A stretch of DNA of 64,000 nt from the NCBI GenBank assembly GCA_024138015.1, contig JAMXBB010000011.1:85871779-85935778 (forward strand), given 5' to 3'. Made by a program: the position numbers and the translations under genes. Of the stretch, positions 1-13,079 are shown in pieces; position 1 is the stretch's first letter; every line of letters starts with the position of its first letter. The notes under the pieces were generated by a model. It was not told the origin of the DNA. It saw nothing but the letters and a program-made list of their open reading frames with translations, and did not search any database. Origin of the DNA: Lumnitzera littorea (taxonomy: Eukaryota > Streptophyta > Magnoliopsida > Myrtales > Combretaceae).

Positions 1-300
1 AATGGAAATGGACGGAATGGAATGGAATGAAACGACACTAAATACTCAAATAAAATTATTTATTGAAAATACCTTTAATTTTTGTATGTTATAATTTTTT
101 TCAAGATTAGAAAATTAATTTTAATTAGTTATAATTAATGAAATGGAAATGGAATCATGATTCAGCTTTTTAATCGGAATCGTTGATTCCATGAAATTGC
201 GATTTCGGTTTTAGAATGTACTTCTAAACATGAGGAATGAGAATGAAACCGAGAATCGAGAACCGGGAATTGTGATTTCATTTGAATCCATTTCTACGTA
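1..300. repeat. MITE-like GGAATGG-rich repeat end (truncated by window edge)
   Basis: The first 50 bases iterate GGAATGG/GGAATGA. Related GGAAT and GATTCC motifs recur to about 290, some in inverted orientation (ATGGAATCATGATTC and GATTCCATG). Similar GGAATGG-type ends are seen in the TIR element at 32012-32794, so this is probably the right part of a related non-autonomous element cut by the window start. No coding potential is visible. Confidence 0.3.
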
Positions 301-894
301 CTAAATATGATATAAGGAACTAATAGTAACAATATGTTTTCCTTTAATAAAGAAGATCTACACACAATACAATTTTTAAAATATTAATTTAATTGCCTAA
401 TGTGTAGGTAATATGGATTAGATAATTAGGGGTGAATGGGTATAAGATAATTAGGGTATAGGTTTCTATTTGTACCATACTATATAAGGTACTGGTTATC
501 AAATTTTAGAATTAAAACCAACCCTATTACACCCTAAACCTACCTTGCAATGATAGGACATGTATCCTATTGTGAATTATCGTGTGGGTATAGATACGAA
601 ATATGGTAATAGAGAATCAATGAAAAAGAGAAAGATTGAATATGATGAAAAGGAAAATTGCTTTAGCTAATTCGAGATAGCTACACCCTAAAGGTACAAG
701 ACCTGATTTCTTAATAAAATCCTCTTTACTACTCTATTTGGTATTTTCCTATTTATAAAAATACATCTCGTGAATTAGTTTGTTGTAGGTAGAGCTGTAG
801 AAGAGTCAGTTCTGAATTGTGAACTGGCTTAATCCAAAATGGATAGGTTTGAACCGCCTCCCAAACTGCGGTTTAACCCGTTGGTTTAAGAACT
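301..894. other. AT-rich non-coding stretch
   Basis: No gene or recognisable element is seen. Around 820-890 there is a patch with repeated GGTTT/AACCG words (for example GGTTTGAACCG and CGGTTTAACCCG), a composition often seen near the ends of plant hAT elements. It could belong to the hAT remnant that follows. Confidence 0.3.
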
Positions 895-953
895 AAGCCA
901 ACCTCTCTACTTAAAAAAAAAAAAAAGGAAAATCAAAGTAGAGAGGTTGGCTT
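895..953. repeat. Perfect 18-bp inverted repeat (hairpin) with A-rich loop
   Basis: AAGCCAACCTCTCTACTT (895-912) is followed after a 23-base loop containing 14 A residues by its exact reverse complement (936-953). In this decayed region a perfect 18-bp stem is unusual. It lies just left of the hAT remnant and could be part of that element's subterminal structure or a separate small foldback element. Confidence 0.75.
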
Positions 954-1109
954 TAAAATTGAACCTCAACATATGAGTTACTATGGCACACCGCCTCTTG
1001 GATTTGAATGACTACGCATAAGTGTCCCTATGCAACTAGCTAGATTTGAACATCCATTACCTTATGATTATATTCAAGGATGAGGAGGACGAGATCAAAA
1101 TGATTTCCT

Positions 1110-3150
1110 AGACTAAGGAGTAACATATGGGTAAGCATGCACTTGGCAGTTTGAGACCATTAGGCTCAGGTAAGCCCCCTAAATCTAATAAATCTAACAT
1201 TTTCACAACGCATTATCATAAAGGTATAGATGAGAATGGGAACTTGTAACCATTTTGTAATTACTACAATGCGAGCTTTGCTTGAAAAACAAGAGAGGGA
1301 TACAGTACCCTCAACAGGTATCTAAAATTGAAGCATCTCAGAGAGGTAGGGATAGATAGTATGCAACAACAAATCACTCAAGGCAGTGGTTCGTTTGGAC
1401 AAGCGCTAATGAGGTACAATTAGGAGAAGCATAGGAATAATCTTGAACAGTATCTCACCAACATGCACTTGGCATTTAATGTGGGTGTGTCAGAGTGGTA
1501 AAGTTGATACTAACAGGAAACATTTAACCCCAACTCGTGACATCTAAGCCGCACCACGTTGATTTGAGTTACGTAAGAGCTCTATCACAAAGATAAGTGG
1601 GAGCTTATAAGTAAGTTTGCTTCATTCAATAGTTGGTGTCCATATATGCCGACATATAGACATATCATTTCCGTAATAATTCTTACATAAGTGTGACTAT
1701 TTACTATATAGAGGATAATTGGCAACTTAATAAAAGACTGTTGGCTCTGGGGGTATTTAACAAGCGCTATACAATGTATAATATTTATAAAATTATTAGA
1801 GAAATCTTAAACAAGTATGATTTGGTTAGGAAAAATTTTTCCATTAGTTTTGACAATCTAAGTGCCAATATGGCCTCCATAGCAAATCTACAAATCTTTG
1901 TCAATTTGTGTTGGGGGGGGGGGGGTTTCCATATACGCTGTTTATGTCATATTCTTAACTTGTGTATCAAGGATAACATTATAACTTTGTAGAACAATAC
2001 AGCCCCAATTAAGAACGTGGTAAAGATATTAACAGAAAGATCATCCCTCCATAACAAGTGGAGAAACTTTTACATGGAGCATGAGAAGAAGCCTTAAAAT
2101 TTTAAGATGGATGTACAGTACTACTGGAACTTTACATACAAGTTGTTGTATAGCATCATTTCTTACAACAAATTGCTATGTGATTTTGCTATGTACAACA
2201 TAGGTGAGATTAATATTCACCCTAATAATTGGGATATATGTATCCAGTTTTTGAAAGTTCTTAAAGTTTTTTACGATGTGACTAAGACTTTCTCGCATGT
2301 GTACAGGTCGAATGTCCACTTGTTCGTCAGGTCAACAATCAACATACTTAATATGCTACTTTAAGCTTGTGAAGACACGAACCTGTAAGGCTACATTTAC
2401 TATATAACGTTAAGGTGATTATCTTATTATAAAAATATTCCTCGTATTTATTTTATTGCAACTATTTTAGATCTCCGTTGTAAAGCTAATGCACTATTGA
2501 TGTATTTGAAAACTTATTACAATTATATCTATTATCTAATGAATTCACAAGATATGTATACTTAGAAGCATAACAAGATGTATCCGTAGCGATAACCAAC
2601 ATAGAAGAGCTTCTTACACACTACCAAAGTCATTATGGTAGTTAGTAATTAGTCTTTCGTTCACTCTCCACCAATGAGTGTTACGACTTATTTATGGGTG
2701 AATAATTACTAGCATAGAAATTGAAGTGACAACGATTTAGAGGGCCATTTTTCGAGTTGTAGCACTATACTAACATGAATTTGAGTTCTCTAAAAGTATC
2801 TTCATCAAGGATTTTGATATCTTGGAGTGGTGGTAAAGGCGTACAAGGGACCATCCACTCTTAGCTTGCATTACACGCTAAGCAGTCGTCGATCCTACAT
2901 CAACGGCTGTCGTTGAGTAAGCGTTTAGTACCATAGGTCTCATCATTGACGATTAGCAAGTCTCTTTTTCGGTTGTCAACGTTGAGGCAAGCACTTATAC
3001 GAAAGATTGGTACAAGGCAACCTATAAATGGTGAGAACCATGCGAAACATCAAGTGAAGAGGATGAGTACTTTAGTAACTGGAACAAATATGATAAAAGC
3101 CTAAGCTCAGCCATGAATACTACTCCCAAGTATGAATCGCCAATGTAAGG
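1110..3150 (+). pseudogene. hAT-superfamily transposase remnant (BED zinc finger, RICESLEEPER/Ac-like)
   Basis: Conceptual + strand translation across many stops and frameshifts recovers a hAT transposase in order. A BED-finger-like segment lies near 1215-1340, with a Cys, Asn, Tyr core and a downstream LxxHL. The central catalytic part is at 1693-1992, with the family's RCxxHILNLxxKD-type motif near residues 82-95 of that stretch. The WNxTY...Y...LLKxFYDVT region is at 2107-2364. The C-terminal dimerisation region lies near 2820-2990: LEWWW, then a DPTSTAVVE-type stretch with one stop, then AFSTIGL. A run of 13 G at 1913-1925 disrupts the centre. No intact ORF longer than 99 codons remains, so the element is dead. 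The TIRs and 8-bp target duplication were not found. Confidence 0.8.
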
Positions 3151-5050
3151 AGATATCTAGTAAGTACTAACAAATCTTTTGTTTATTTTTATTGGTCCTT
3201 CGAAAAAAGTTTTGTCATCTAGTAAAATTGTTTTCATAATTATCCCAAAAATCATAAATGGTAGGCTTTGCAAAAAGTAGCTATCTAACATTAGGCTTTT
3301 CAAATTATCATTGACTAAAATTATTTTTCTTAATTTAAATGGATAATCACGTATTCTTAGCTTTTTTTTCATAATTTAAAATTGACCAACTTATTAAAGG
3401 TTTTCTAAAAATCTAAACCAAACTACAACGTTTTAATTCTGACTAGCAGATACATAGTCATATTAGAGGTAACCTTAAAATCAACTAAAAAAATTTCCCA
3501 TCCTACCCTTAAATTCTCCAAGACTAAACTATTACAATAATTTTTTGTAACATTATTAAAAATGGATGGTACTTTATTTTATAACTCTACTCAGCAATTA
3601 TACTCCAACCAAGGAGATAATATTTTGTAATATATCACCAAGATTTAGGGTTAATAGCAATGTTGTAATTTATTACTTTCACATATTCCAAAATTCTAAC
3701 ATTCCAATGGTAATTATTCATCCTTTTCAATTTCTCTCACTTGACTTAACATTACTAAATATTATAATATTACGCTAATATCAAGTTCACGCATGCTAAA
3801 CCTATTACCCTTAAATAGTAAATTTTCAACTGAAAATAATGGTTAATTATTTATGCAGTAGTACATGTAATGTGAATATATGCGTAACGTTTTACAATAA
3901 TCTTGAAAAGAAAATATAATACAGGAGATGGCACATAAATATTAGTGGGGACACATAAATAAATAAAAAATTTGAAATGCTAATTGATTAAGTAAAGAAA
4001 ATTACACATGATATAGTTTAAGGCCCAACGAATTGGTCTAGACCCGTGGCTACATGGGCCAATCACAGTCACCTTAAAGCTAACCTGTAAACCTATGGTT
4101 CTAAGCTAGTATGGCCCGACGAATGGGTCTAGTTACAAGTAATTAGTTTTCTCGCCTAAACTACTACAATTACTAGAAACTACTATTACAACTACTAAAA
4201 ACTAGTATTACGACTAAAACCTAACTTCTACGTATTTATATAATCATATACAAATCAGTTATAATACCACTATATTTTTTAATTGGAACATGGAATGTGT
4301 ACCCTGTAAAATCTATAGGTACAAGGTACATTTGTAAGTTTTACCTTTCCTTTTATAAATTTCAAGTTTATATGATTTTAAAAAGGTAATTCATATATGA
4401 TATTACAAGTTTTATATGATAAAAATTGTGAAATTAAGAAAAAGTATATTTGTTATTTTAAGTTTATGTAATCTTACTATTGAGCAAATTTAAAAAAATA
4501 AGGAGAAAAACTAAGAAATGTAAAATTGGAGAGGAAAATGGTGAAGGGTAAAGGAAAGAATAAAAAACTAAAGTGATAGAGTTGATATTAGGTTCAGTGG
4601 TTTAAGGTTATTAACTTATTGGTTTGTACTTTTTTTTTCTTTTTACTAAAATATTTATTGGTCCAAAAAATATAGTATGCTCATTTATTATTTATTTATT
4701 AATATTTTTTATAAAGTGGATAAAAAATACTTTAAAATATTTATCCTTTACACCTTAGAGTATAAGTTGTAAAGCGAGTATAAAGTGGTGTATCCTATTT
4801 TATAGGAATGAGTTTTAGTAAATCTATATCTGAAACCTATCCTATAAATCTTAATATCCATCTAGAACTTACTCGATTAAGTATTATATAAATGATATTA
4901 TATATAATAAGAATATTTGCTCACTCTATTAGTAACACATGCGGTATGTTTTTACATATTTTACTTCATGGAATATATGGTTATGAGAAAACTATATATA
5001 ACTATAGAATTATATATTTTTATCCAGCATTTGCATAAATACATATTTTT
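3151..5050. other. AT-rich non-coding DNA
   Basis: No coding or RNA gene is recognised. A direct repeat is present: GGCCCAACGAATTGGTCTAG near 4022 recurs with two changes near 4113, about 90 bases later. The rest is simple A/T-rich sequence with short open frames of random character. Confidence 0.4.
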
Positions 5051-5055
5051 AACTC

Positions 5056-5560
5056 TTGGTAGGAAAAAAAGAGTATGAACAATGGATAATTCAACTTCTA
5101 GATTTATACGAGAAATGGGACCAACAAGAACAAATCTCCGTCAGCTCAAATTTTGAACAGGCCATAACATATGAATGTCGCTTTCCGGCCATCCTCCATG
5201 GTTTAAAAGTCTTCATCACATGCCGAGATCCAATCATTCGATGGCCTTGTCTCAACATGGAAACGCCGTGTGCTCATCCTAAGGCCTCTGCCCACCATTC
5301 TTCAATCGGAGCCAGCCAGCAGCCCAACATCTCCAGCCCATAAGAAGCAATCACAGTCCAGCCCAACTTTAAATGCCAAAAGAAATCACGATCAAACTAC
5401 CTGGTCTTGCTAGGTTGCCAGTAAACTATGATTTTAAAGGTTTACGCCAAAACCAAACCACTGCATTATTGTTTGGTCTCCCACAAAAATAAATCAAGAT
5501 TTGAATTCTCCTTTTCTAAGTTGTAATATAATTTTTCTTTAAAAAAAAAAAGGTTTTATG
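5056..5560 (+). other. Unrecognised GC-richer patch with a 95-codon open frame and an A-run
   Basis: A 95-codon frame (5056-5343) opens with TTG, not ATG, and I recognise no domain in it. The patch 5150-5420 is clearly richer in G and C than its neighbours. About 200 bases later comes an A-run (about 5540-5551). A GC-richer body with a 3' A-run could be a retroposed fragment, but no target duplication or family match was seen. I would not call it a gene. Confidence 0.2.
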
Positions 5561-8500
5561 CATTTCAACTGCTGTTACCCCATTGATCTATTCACATTCC
5601 TTAATTTTTACTATTGAAGAATATAGATGCATAATATGGAGCCTAATAACCAGTTTAGCTTAGTTATATAAATAAATAAATAATAAATAGCTACTTATTG
5701 TTACAGTAGTACTGCAAATTATAAATTAAATATTGTAATTAATTAGCCGCGTTTCTTTTGGTTCTACAATCATCCCTTACTAGCTCTTTCTTACTTGGTT
5801 AGAATTATTAAAATTATTAGTTGATATGCATATTCAATAAAAAAAAATAAAATCTAACAGTCAATTCCGATCAGCAATATAAACAATTCATTGCAACAGG
5901 TTATTATCACATTAACAATATTAATTATTGATTAAGTATTGTGAGAAATTAGCAGCATCTCTTTCAATTTTTTAATTATCTAGATATTTCATAATCTTAG
6001 TTATTTATTAATTACCTGGCTGATTATTTATTATTAATACTAATTGAAGAACAGCATAGAAACTTCTGTTCCTAGCAATATAAATGACTATGTAATAGTA
6101 ATTATTGATATAATGATATTACTAATTATTAATTGGATAATGTAATATTAATAATATATTTATCTATAAAAATAATGCAAACTTAATCACCCTTGTCGAT
6201 AAATATATTCATGAAATAAATTAGTTAATCCTAAAAGGAGGAATATTTGTTTCTTTTTTCAATAATATGTATAATATTTCTTGAGGGACCAAACGCATTA
6301 AGAAAATAAAGTCAACAAAAAAAAAGTAACTACAAAATAATTTTCTTATCATCTATTAGCGAACTCACTTCTATCCTACTTATTATATGCTTGTCACGTA
6401 TAAATTAAGGATGTCTGAAACTATAGCATGAGAGGGGAAATTTTGATATAAGACTAGAATTGTAAATTCGGATGATGTGGGGTGCGAGTTTTGTTATGCT
6501 AAAAAAATCTCTTTTTTGATTTTTTTTTTAATAAAAATTTACACTTTTCAAGTTTTATTATAATAATCTCAAGATTTTTCTTTTTTTTTTTTTTTTGGTT
6601 TTTTAAGATTAGCAACTTAAAATGTTCTTCCCTTTAAGAACCTATGGCAAGAACAATGACCTTAATGGCTTTTGAATACAAATGAATGTGAGAAACGAAA
6701 ATGACACCTAATAGGATATTGAGTTAATTAACCAATATGAAATTTGTCCGTGAAAAGGATAAATTATTCTTCTCATCTCCAATTTGTATTTTTCATAATT
6801 GTTACCCACTACTATGGAAAATCAACTATCAACATTATATCTTATTATCGTTTGCCATTCAAAGTTATTAAACTTCGCAACTTCATAAGATTATGAAGAG
6901 AACATTTAGTAATTGTAGAGTTTAAATTATGATAATGTGTAAAAAGATTCGAAATAGTTTTTCCGCGTAAAAAAAAAAAACCCACGGTTTCCTTTACAAG
7001 TTTGGACATGAGATTTAACTTAAGGTTTGATTTTTTTGACCAAAACACATTATGTAATAAGACTAACCCATTAGTGATTTACATAAAAAGAAGAGGTCAA
7101 ATAAGCAATGGGCACATAGCTACATTTGTGATCTCGAGATATCAAAAAGCAACAAATGATTGATGTGAATGCTTTTTAGGAAAATTGTTGTCTTCCTACA
7201 AACTAAGAATAGGAATAGGACCCTATAAAAGAGAGTTGTGGAGCTGCCGGTGCTGGTCTTTGGAGAATCTTCCTTTACATGAGTGACATCTGGGAAGGAA
7301 AGGCTTCATGTGACGATCCTCTCCCACACATGAAAAGACGTAAAAGGGGGAAAAAAGATTGGTCCTATGTGCATATTGAACGTATAGCCTTGAAGGCGGA
7401 ATTTTTTTTGATTTGTTGTCTCCTTAAGATTGTTCGTCTTTGACCTAGTCAAATCTATTTTCAATCCACTTAAAAAGGGATCAAGATCAATCACGTTGTC
7501 TTGATTATGGGATCATTGGAAGAGGGTTTCGCAATCAAGCTTGAACTCTATACATTCACTTTTCCCTTACCATTATTTTATCTAGGGACAATTGTAAATA
7601 TTAAAAACGTAATTTAATTTCTTTTTTAACTTCCAAAAATATGCAAATAACCTATGACTCCATAACTATTGCTAAAAGCACCAAGTATAACAAAAGTTTG
7701 GTGTGTATGAATGATTTTCATAAATTATAACGAGATAAAATCATTCCATAAAGATTCAAAAAGAAATGTATATTTATTTCATTCATTCTATAATTAAGCC
7801 TATTTATAATTTTCCCTCTAATCTACTTGGTATGTATTATTTGATTTCCTTTTTTCTGGTAGTCTTCATGTGAACCCATAATTGACTACACAAATAACTG
7901 TTTCTGGTAAAAGAATGATACAATACACACTTTCAAAACGTTTATTATGATTTTCTTTCCTTTTTGCTTCTAGTGGCCATACTTCCAGTACCTATTAGGC
8001 CCTTTTTTCCTTTTATATGTTTTTATCCGTCTTTTTATTTGTTTATCGTCCATACTATTTTATGCATTTGTCGTTTTCTCAAAATAATTATTTTTCAAAC
8101 GTCCAATTTTAAAACAATACCAAACTGATGTTAAAATAACTGGTCAAAAATAATTTTTGCAATACATCGTTAAGTTTTCTATAACTATAAAGCTACCCTT
8201 AATATTTTAAAAGTAATGTCATGCCTCGTGAAAGATTATTACACTAGTTGACCCCTTTATTATTGCAAGATTATACCCCTAATATTAGCCGCTAAGGATT
8301 CTATAGAGCTTAATTTACGATTTTCCATAACCGTGTACGAAATTCATAGTTATAAATTATTTTTACACTTGATTATACCTCCAAACTTATTTATATCAGA
8401 GAAGCTAGAAACATCTAATGTTATATGGAAGCTATGTCTTCTCTTCATTTTTTTTCCCCCCTAATTAAAGGCTTTTAGATGGATCTAAATATTAAAGTTA

Positions 8501-9018
8501 TTCCTATTTGCCTAATTTAAAACCCAGTTGCTATAATTGAGCAGGTACCATAGGCTTTTATTACCATGATGTTATTACAAATGTTTTCAATAATGTCAAA
8601 ATTAGCTTCGCAATTTTACTAACAACTCTATGTTTTTTAAGGGGCGGATGAGGGAAAAGTCGAATCCATAAGTTTCTCAAACATATGACTATCCACAATT
8701 TGTGAATATGTGATCAACAGGTAATGAATCTTATAACTATAAGGATGGATTATACATTAACAGCCTTAAATAAGTTTCATATTTGGACAATTAGCTCCCA
8801 CTTCTTAGATATGCCGATAATTTCTTTAATCAAAACCTGTAACGAAGAAGGGATCCTTGCCTTTGCAACAACGCAGCACTAAAAATAATTTTTTGGAATA
8901 TGAAACTTGAAAATTGCATTTCCATCCCCGACCCAGTTTTTTAGTTTTCTATTTTTCTTTTTAAATTCATCCACTTATTGTTCGTGACTTTTATTGTTAA
9001 TATCAAAATTAGCTTCCC
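5561..9018. other. AT-rich non-coding DNA
   Basis: No gene, RNA or clear element is recognised. Homopolymer T/A runs occur (for example 6580-6596 and 6969-6980). An imperfect copy of TCAAAATTAGCTTCCCAATTTTA occurs at 8597-8619 and 9002-9024, so the sequence just left of the next MITE is partly duplicated. Confidence 0.4.
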
Positions 9019-9279
9019 AATTTTATAAGAGCACTGGGGAGAGGTTGTTAGCCTTTTTGGGATCATTGGCTAAGGAACTCAAAAAGAAATATTTTATTTA
9101 TTTATTGTTTTTAATATTATATTAGTTTAAATTTATATATTGTAAGTCTTTAAATAATATAAATAAATAGTAAGAACTTTTATTTAGGAATTTTAAGGAT
9201 AAAGTGAAGAGATCTTTTGAACAAAAGGTTCTTAAATTATTAATGCAGCGTCTAAAATGAAGATGCTCTTATAAAATTT
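9019..9279. mobile_element. MITE with TATAAGAGCA-type inverted ends
   Basis: AATTTTATAAGAGCA (9019-9033) is matched in inverted orientation by TGCTCTTATAAAATT (9264-9278). The two enclose about 230 bases of AT-rich, non-coding sequence. The symmetrical arrangement and size fit a miniature inverted-repeat element, and plant MITEs with AGAGCATCT-like ends are common. The exact split between target duplication (TTATA-like) and terminal repeat cannot be fixed by eye. The superfamily is not assigned. Confidence 0.65.
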
Positions 9280-9695
9280 CAAATGTAAAGAGGCCATCTC
9301 ACTGATTTATACACATTTTTGCTCTATATGCACTATAAGATAGAGTTAGATATCACTTATTTATTTTACGATAATCTTTTGAAAAAAAAAAAATAATTGT
9401 TTTAAGTCAATAATAGCCATGTTACAACCAACAATTATAGAAAATGTAAATTCGATGTCTTTAACTAAGATGGTGAGTAGATAACTAAAATATTTTGAGA
9501 TATACATATATATCAAAAATTCGCAAGGGCGATGAGTATAGTATATCCATTTCATAAAGAGATGATCGATTCATGATAAGTTTCGTAAAGGAAAAATCAA
9601 TAATATTAAAAAATGTAAAAAGAGTAGACATGTGGCATTAATAGTTCATTAATAGAATTAGGGGAATGAGTTCGTCATGAATGGAACTATTACTT
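9280..9695. other. AT-rich non-coding spacer
   Basis: No gene or element recognised between two TIR elements. The 64-codon minus frame at 9361-9555 resembles nothing known. Confidence 0.35.
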
Positions 9696-10536
9696 TGTTT
9701 ACTTAATAAAAAATCAATATAAGAAATTGATCGATAATATAAACAAAATCACTAAATTACCACTGTCTTTGTCTTTAGCCCTAATTTTTAGTCCATCTAT
9801 CTAACCCAAACCCTAACGAACCTAAATCACAAAGAGGTGCTTGGACGCACTATCAAAATAGCAAAAAGGATAACTAGCAATAGTGGTCGCTAAAATGGGT
9901 AGTGGTGTTGTTTTCTAGGCCACTTGTGGTGTAGATAGGAGCTTTGATTAAAGGTGTTGGGGGAAAAGGTGGTAACTTTTGGTAGCTAAGGTATTGATGA
10001 AGCTTTTATAGGTGGTAATTTTGGTAGAGTTTGGGTGTTTTGAAGTAAGGAAGTAGAGAGAAAAAGATCAATGAGTTTCAACTCATTTAGAAAGAGAAAG
10101 TTTGGATTCAAGCTTGTTTGAGGAGACTTGAAGTGAAATTATTCATGGAAATTGATCTCAAGACTTTGCTATTTATAGATAGGCTTGGATTATACTTTAC
10201 TATAGTCAAAAGATCGAGAGTTTAGCTTGAATATAAGCTTCTCAAATTCTCCTACAACCGCCTATGTTTCCACTATGGCTGGAGGTCAAAGATGATGTTG
10301 TGGTGGTGATGGTGCCTATGGCGAAGTCTACGATTTAGCGAAGAGATGAAAAAAACAAGGGCATGGAATGTCATTTTTTTGTTAAATCCCAATTCTTAAG
10401 TTTGTGGAAAGAATCTCTATTGCTTAATTATAAGTTATAGAAATTCTTACCAAATTGCAATTTTGAGACAAAAACGAAAATGAATGGCTTAATAAAGTAT
10501 ATGAGGGAATATAATAACCACTCCCCTAAGTGAACA
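9696..10536. mobile_element. Candidate TIR element, about 840 bp, ends GTTYACTTA
   Basis: TTGTTTACTTA at 9695-9705 is matched in inverted orientation by TAAGTGAACAA at 10527-10537. The sequence inside each end drifts apart. The same end motif (GTTTACTT / GTTCACTT, then GGAAT) bounds the element at 32012-32794, so the two may belong to one family. The interior has T/G-rich segments (9890-10050, GTGGT and GGTGT words) but no protein. Target duplications are not clear, so the call rests on the ends and the second copy. Confidence 0.45.
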
Positions 10537-12560
10537 ATCAATAAGAATTGTATCTCCATGAGCCACGAATGCATAATAAACTCATGATGGTGGGTTATTT
10601 GAATAAATTTCTATTAACGATGGGTTGCATGGCTCCCCCGCAATTAGTTTAAATCCATTTTTTCCCCTCAAGCAATGGGCCTTTAGGGGATGAAATGGTA
10701 AAAGGAAATTCTACAATTATATGCTTAAATTTGAAATAGGGATGCCTCCTTGGAACTAAACTAATTTGTATAGAATGTAAAATCTATAAGTTACATGATA
10801 CTTTATAGAATCATAGCTTTTTTTCTTCTTTTTCCTTTACTTACAATATTATTAATCATTTCTATCTACAGAATGATATTCAATTTTAACATAATATCTC
10901 TTCTATGTTAAATCATGACAAAATACTGAATATGATGAATTTCAATAATAGCATAGAAATAATAGTGACGTATAATGATTATTAACCATAATAATGACTT
11001 AACTTGGAAATTTAAGATAAATTCAAGTATAATAATGACTAAATAGTAGTTATAAGTTAGGCAAACTTAGCTCTGTTTTTTATTGCATTTGTTAAATTAA
11101 ATGGTATTTATTATTTGTATTAAATACGTCAAATTTGTAGTGCCCTCCACATGATAAAAAATTATGAGACATTAACATGATATTAGAACCTATATAGAGT
11201 ATAATTTTCAAGCAGATTCTAAGGGTAATACGATCTATAAGATTGCACTTCTATACCTTATTATGTGACTATATGTTTCAAAAATTCAAAACCTTTAATC
11301 TATATCATCACATCTACTACTTGGCTTAAAACCTAAACTATGATGCAAGATTTGCTAATTTGATGTTCATCCCTAGTGCTTGCCATGGTGATGACTCACT
11401 TATCGTAGTAAGTCAGCAACCTAATCAATCTCATCACTAAAGTGGGTTATGGGTCATAATCGCTACATATTGTGGTTATTAGTTGTTAATCTTTTTCCTC
11501 ATAAACTATTAGGTCAACCATGAGTTATAACCCAACTTTTCAAATGGTGGCTATCCAATTTCTTTCCTTTCAATCCCAATTTTTTAACACATTCAAATTT
11601 CTTATTATTTAATAATTTTTTAATTTGAAAAATTATATTCAAAGCCCTAGTCCCTCCATATTTGAGTTGCAAAAGATCGATCTCTTACTATATGTAATTA
11701 TGAAAATATAGGCATGGAAAAAATATTCAAACACTATACTCCTTCCCTTTCTCTTTATTTCCATGGAAGTGTCCCTCAATGGTATATTTATATTTAGCGA
11801 TTAATGATTATGTGGTTATAGCTTATAGAGTATAAAAACTTTACTTAAGTATCCAAAAAATTATTTGGCAAAAAAATAAAAGAAAGAAAGAAAGTATTTG
11901 ACAAATTACAAGAACTAAATACTATGATCTATTCCCTAAAAAACAATACATTGCATATTGTTCATTTTATCCATAAATAAAACCATAAATTAAAGATAAA
12001 ACTCGGAAGATACTTGTAAATCCTTAAAATTTTCAACTCAATACCTAAAGTAGACCTTAGTGTACCAGAAGACTCTAAGAGTCGACAATGTTAGTTAAGA
12101 AAAAAATCATAAGATAACAATCGAAGATTCAATCGCATATACAATTTTTAGATCCTAAATGTATGTAAATACTAGAGATTGCACCCAAAAATAATAAAAA
12201 TCATAGAATGATAATTTTGAGTGCATGATTATACCAATTTGATGTAATTTTATGATAAAACCCTAATTGAGTACCAATACTCAATAATACATCAAATTAT
12301 ATAAAATCATTAACAAATGATCAAAGATAACTTTTAATTGTTTATAAATGTATACAATACCAAGTTAATTTAGTAAGAACGAGTATATTGCATTATAGAT
12401 CATTTTAGTCTCGTAGGTATATAATTAACTTAGTATTATATAGATTTAAGTGTTTTGTTAATTTTTGCACTACATATAAGCAATGTTAGTATTATAAATT
12501 GTGTTTTTCATACTAATTACATTAAGTATGATACTAAATCTTATATAGGGATATAAATAT
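10537..12560. other. AT-rich non-coding DNA
   Basis: No gene or RNA recognised. Short words (AATAATGACT, CAAATTATATAAAATC) recur without a clear repeat structure. Confidence 0.4.
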
Positions 12561-13030
12561 TTATAAAAAGATTCCAATAACTATTCTTTCTAATTATTTC
12601 ATTTAACTCCATATCTCCTTTTATTTCCTAAAATTTTCTCCTAATTATCCTTAATTTTCTTATTATGTATATTAATTTTATACAAATTTAAAAGAGTTGA
12701 CTAAGTTAACAAATGTCACTTTCACTGTAAATTTCTTCTCTTTTCTAAAGTTTTCTTCTCATTTTTCACATGCATTTTTTTTATTCTTATCCTCTTTTTG
12801 CCGTCCACAATTAAAACATCCTAGACCCTTCTTGTCTTTTTCCATAAAAACACAAATTAAGACACAAGAAACCCCTTTTCCCTCTCAACCAAAACCGTGA
12901 CCCTCCCCTTACTTTTCTATTTCCAATACTTTTTCAATTTCATTTTCATAACTTTAACTACCACCAAAAACTATTATACCATATATACTTGCTTTCCTTT
13001 TTCATATTATAAAGGAAAGAGAGGTATGTT
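12561..13030 (+). promoter_or_regulatory. CT-rich leader-like sequence followed by a splice-donor-like site; no downstream gene
   Basis: Between 12590 and 12990 the + strand is strongly pyrimidine-biased (TCTTTTCTAAAG, CCTCTTTTTGCCGTCC, CCCCTTTTCCCTCTC), like plant 5' leaders. It is followed by TATAAAGGAAAGAGAG and GTATGTTTTC, a good donor-like site, at about 13008-13034. No exon can be recognised downstream, where sequence is low-complexity. It may be the stranded 5' end of a lost gene or of a non-coding transcript. Evidence is compositional only. Confidence 0.2.
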
Positions 13031-13079
13031 TTCATATGATCTTTCATCTTAATTAGTAATTAATTGTTTATGTTATGTT

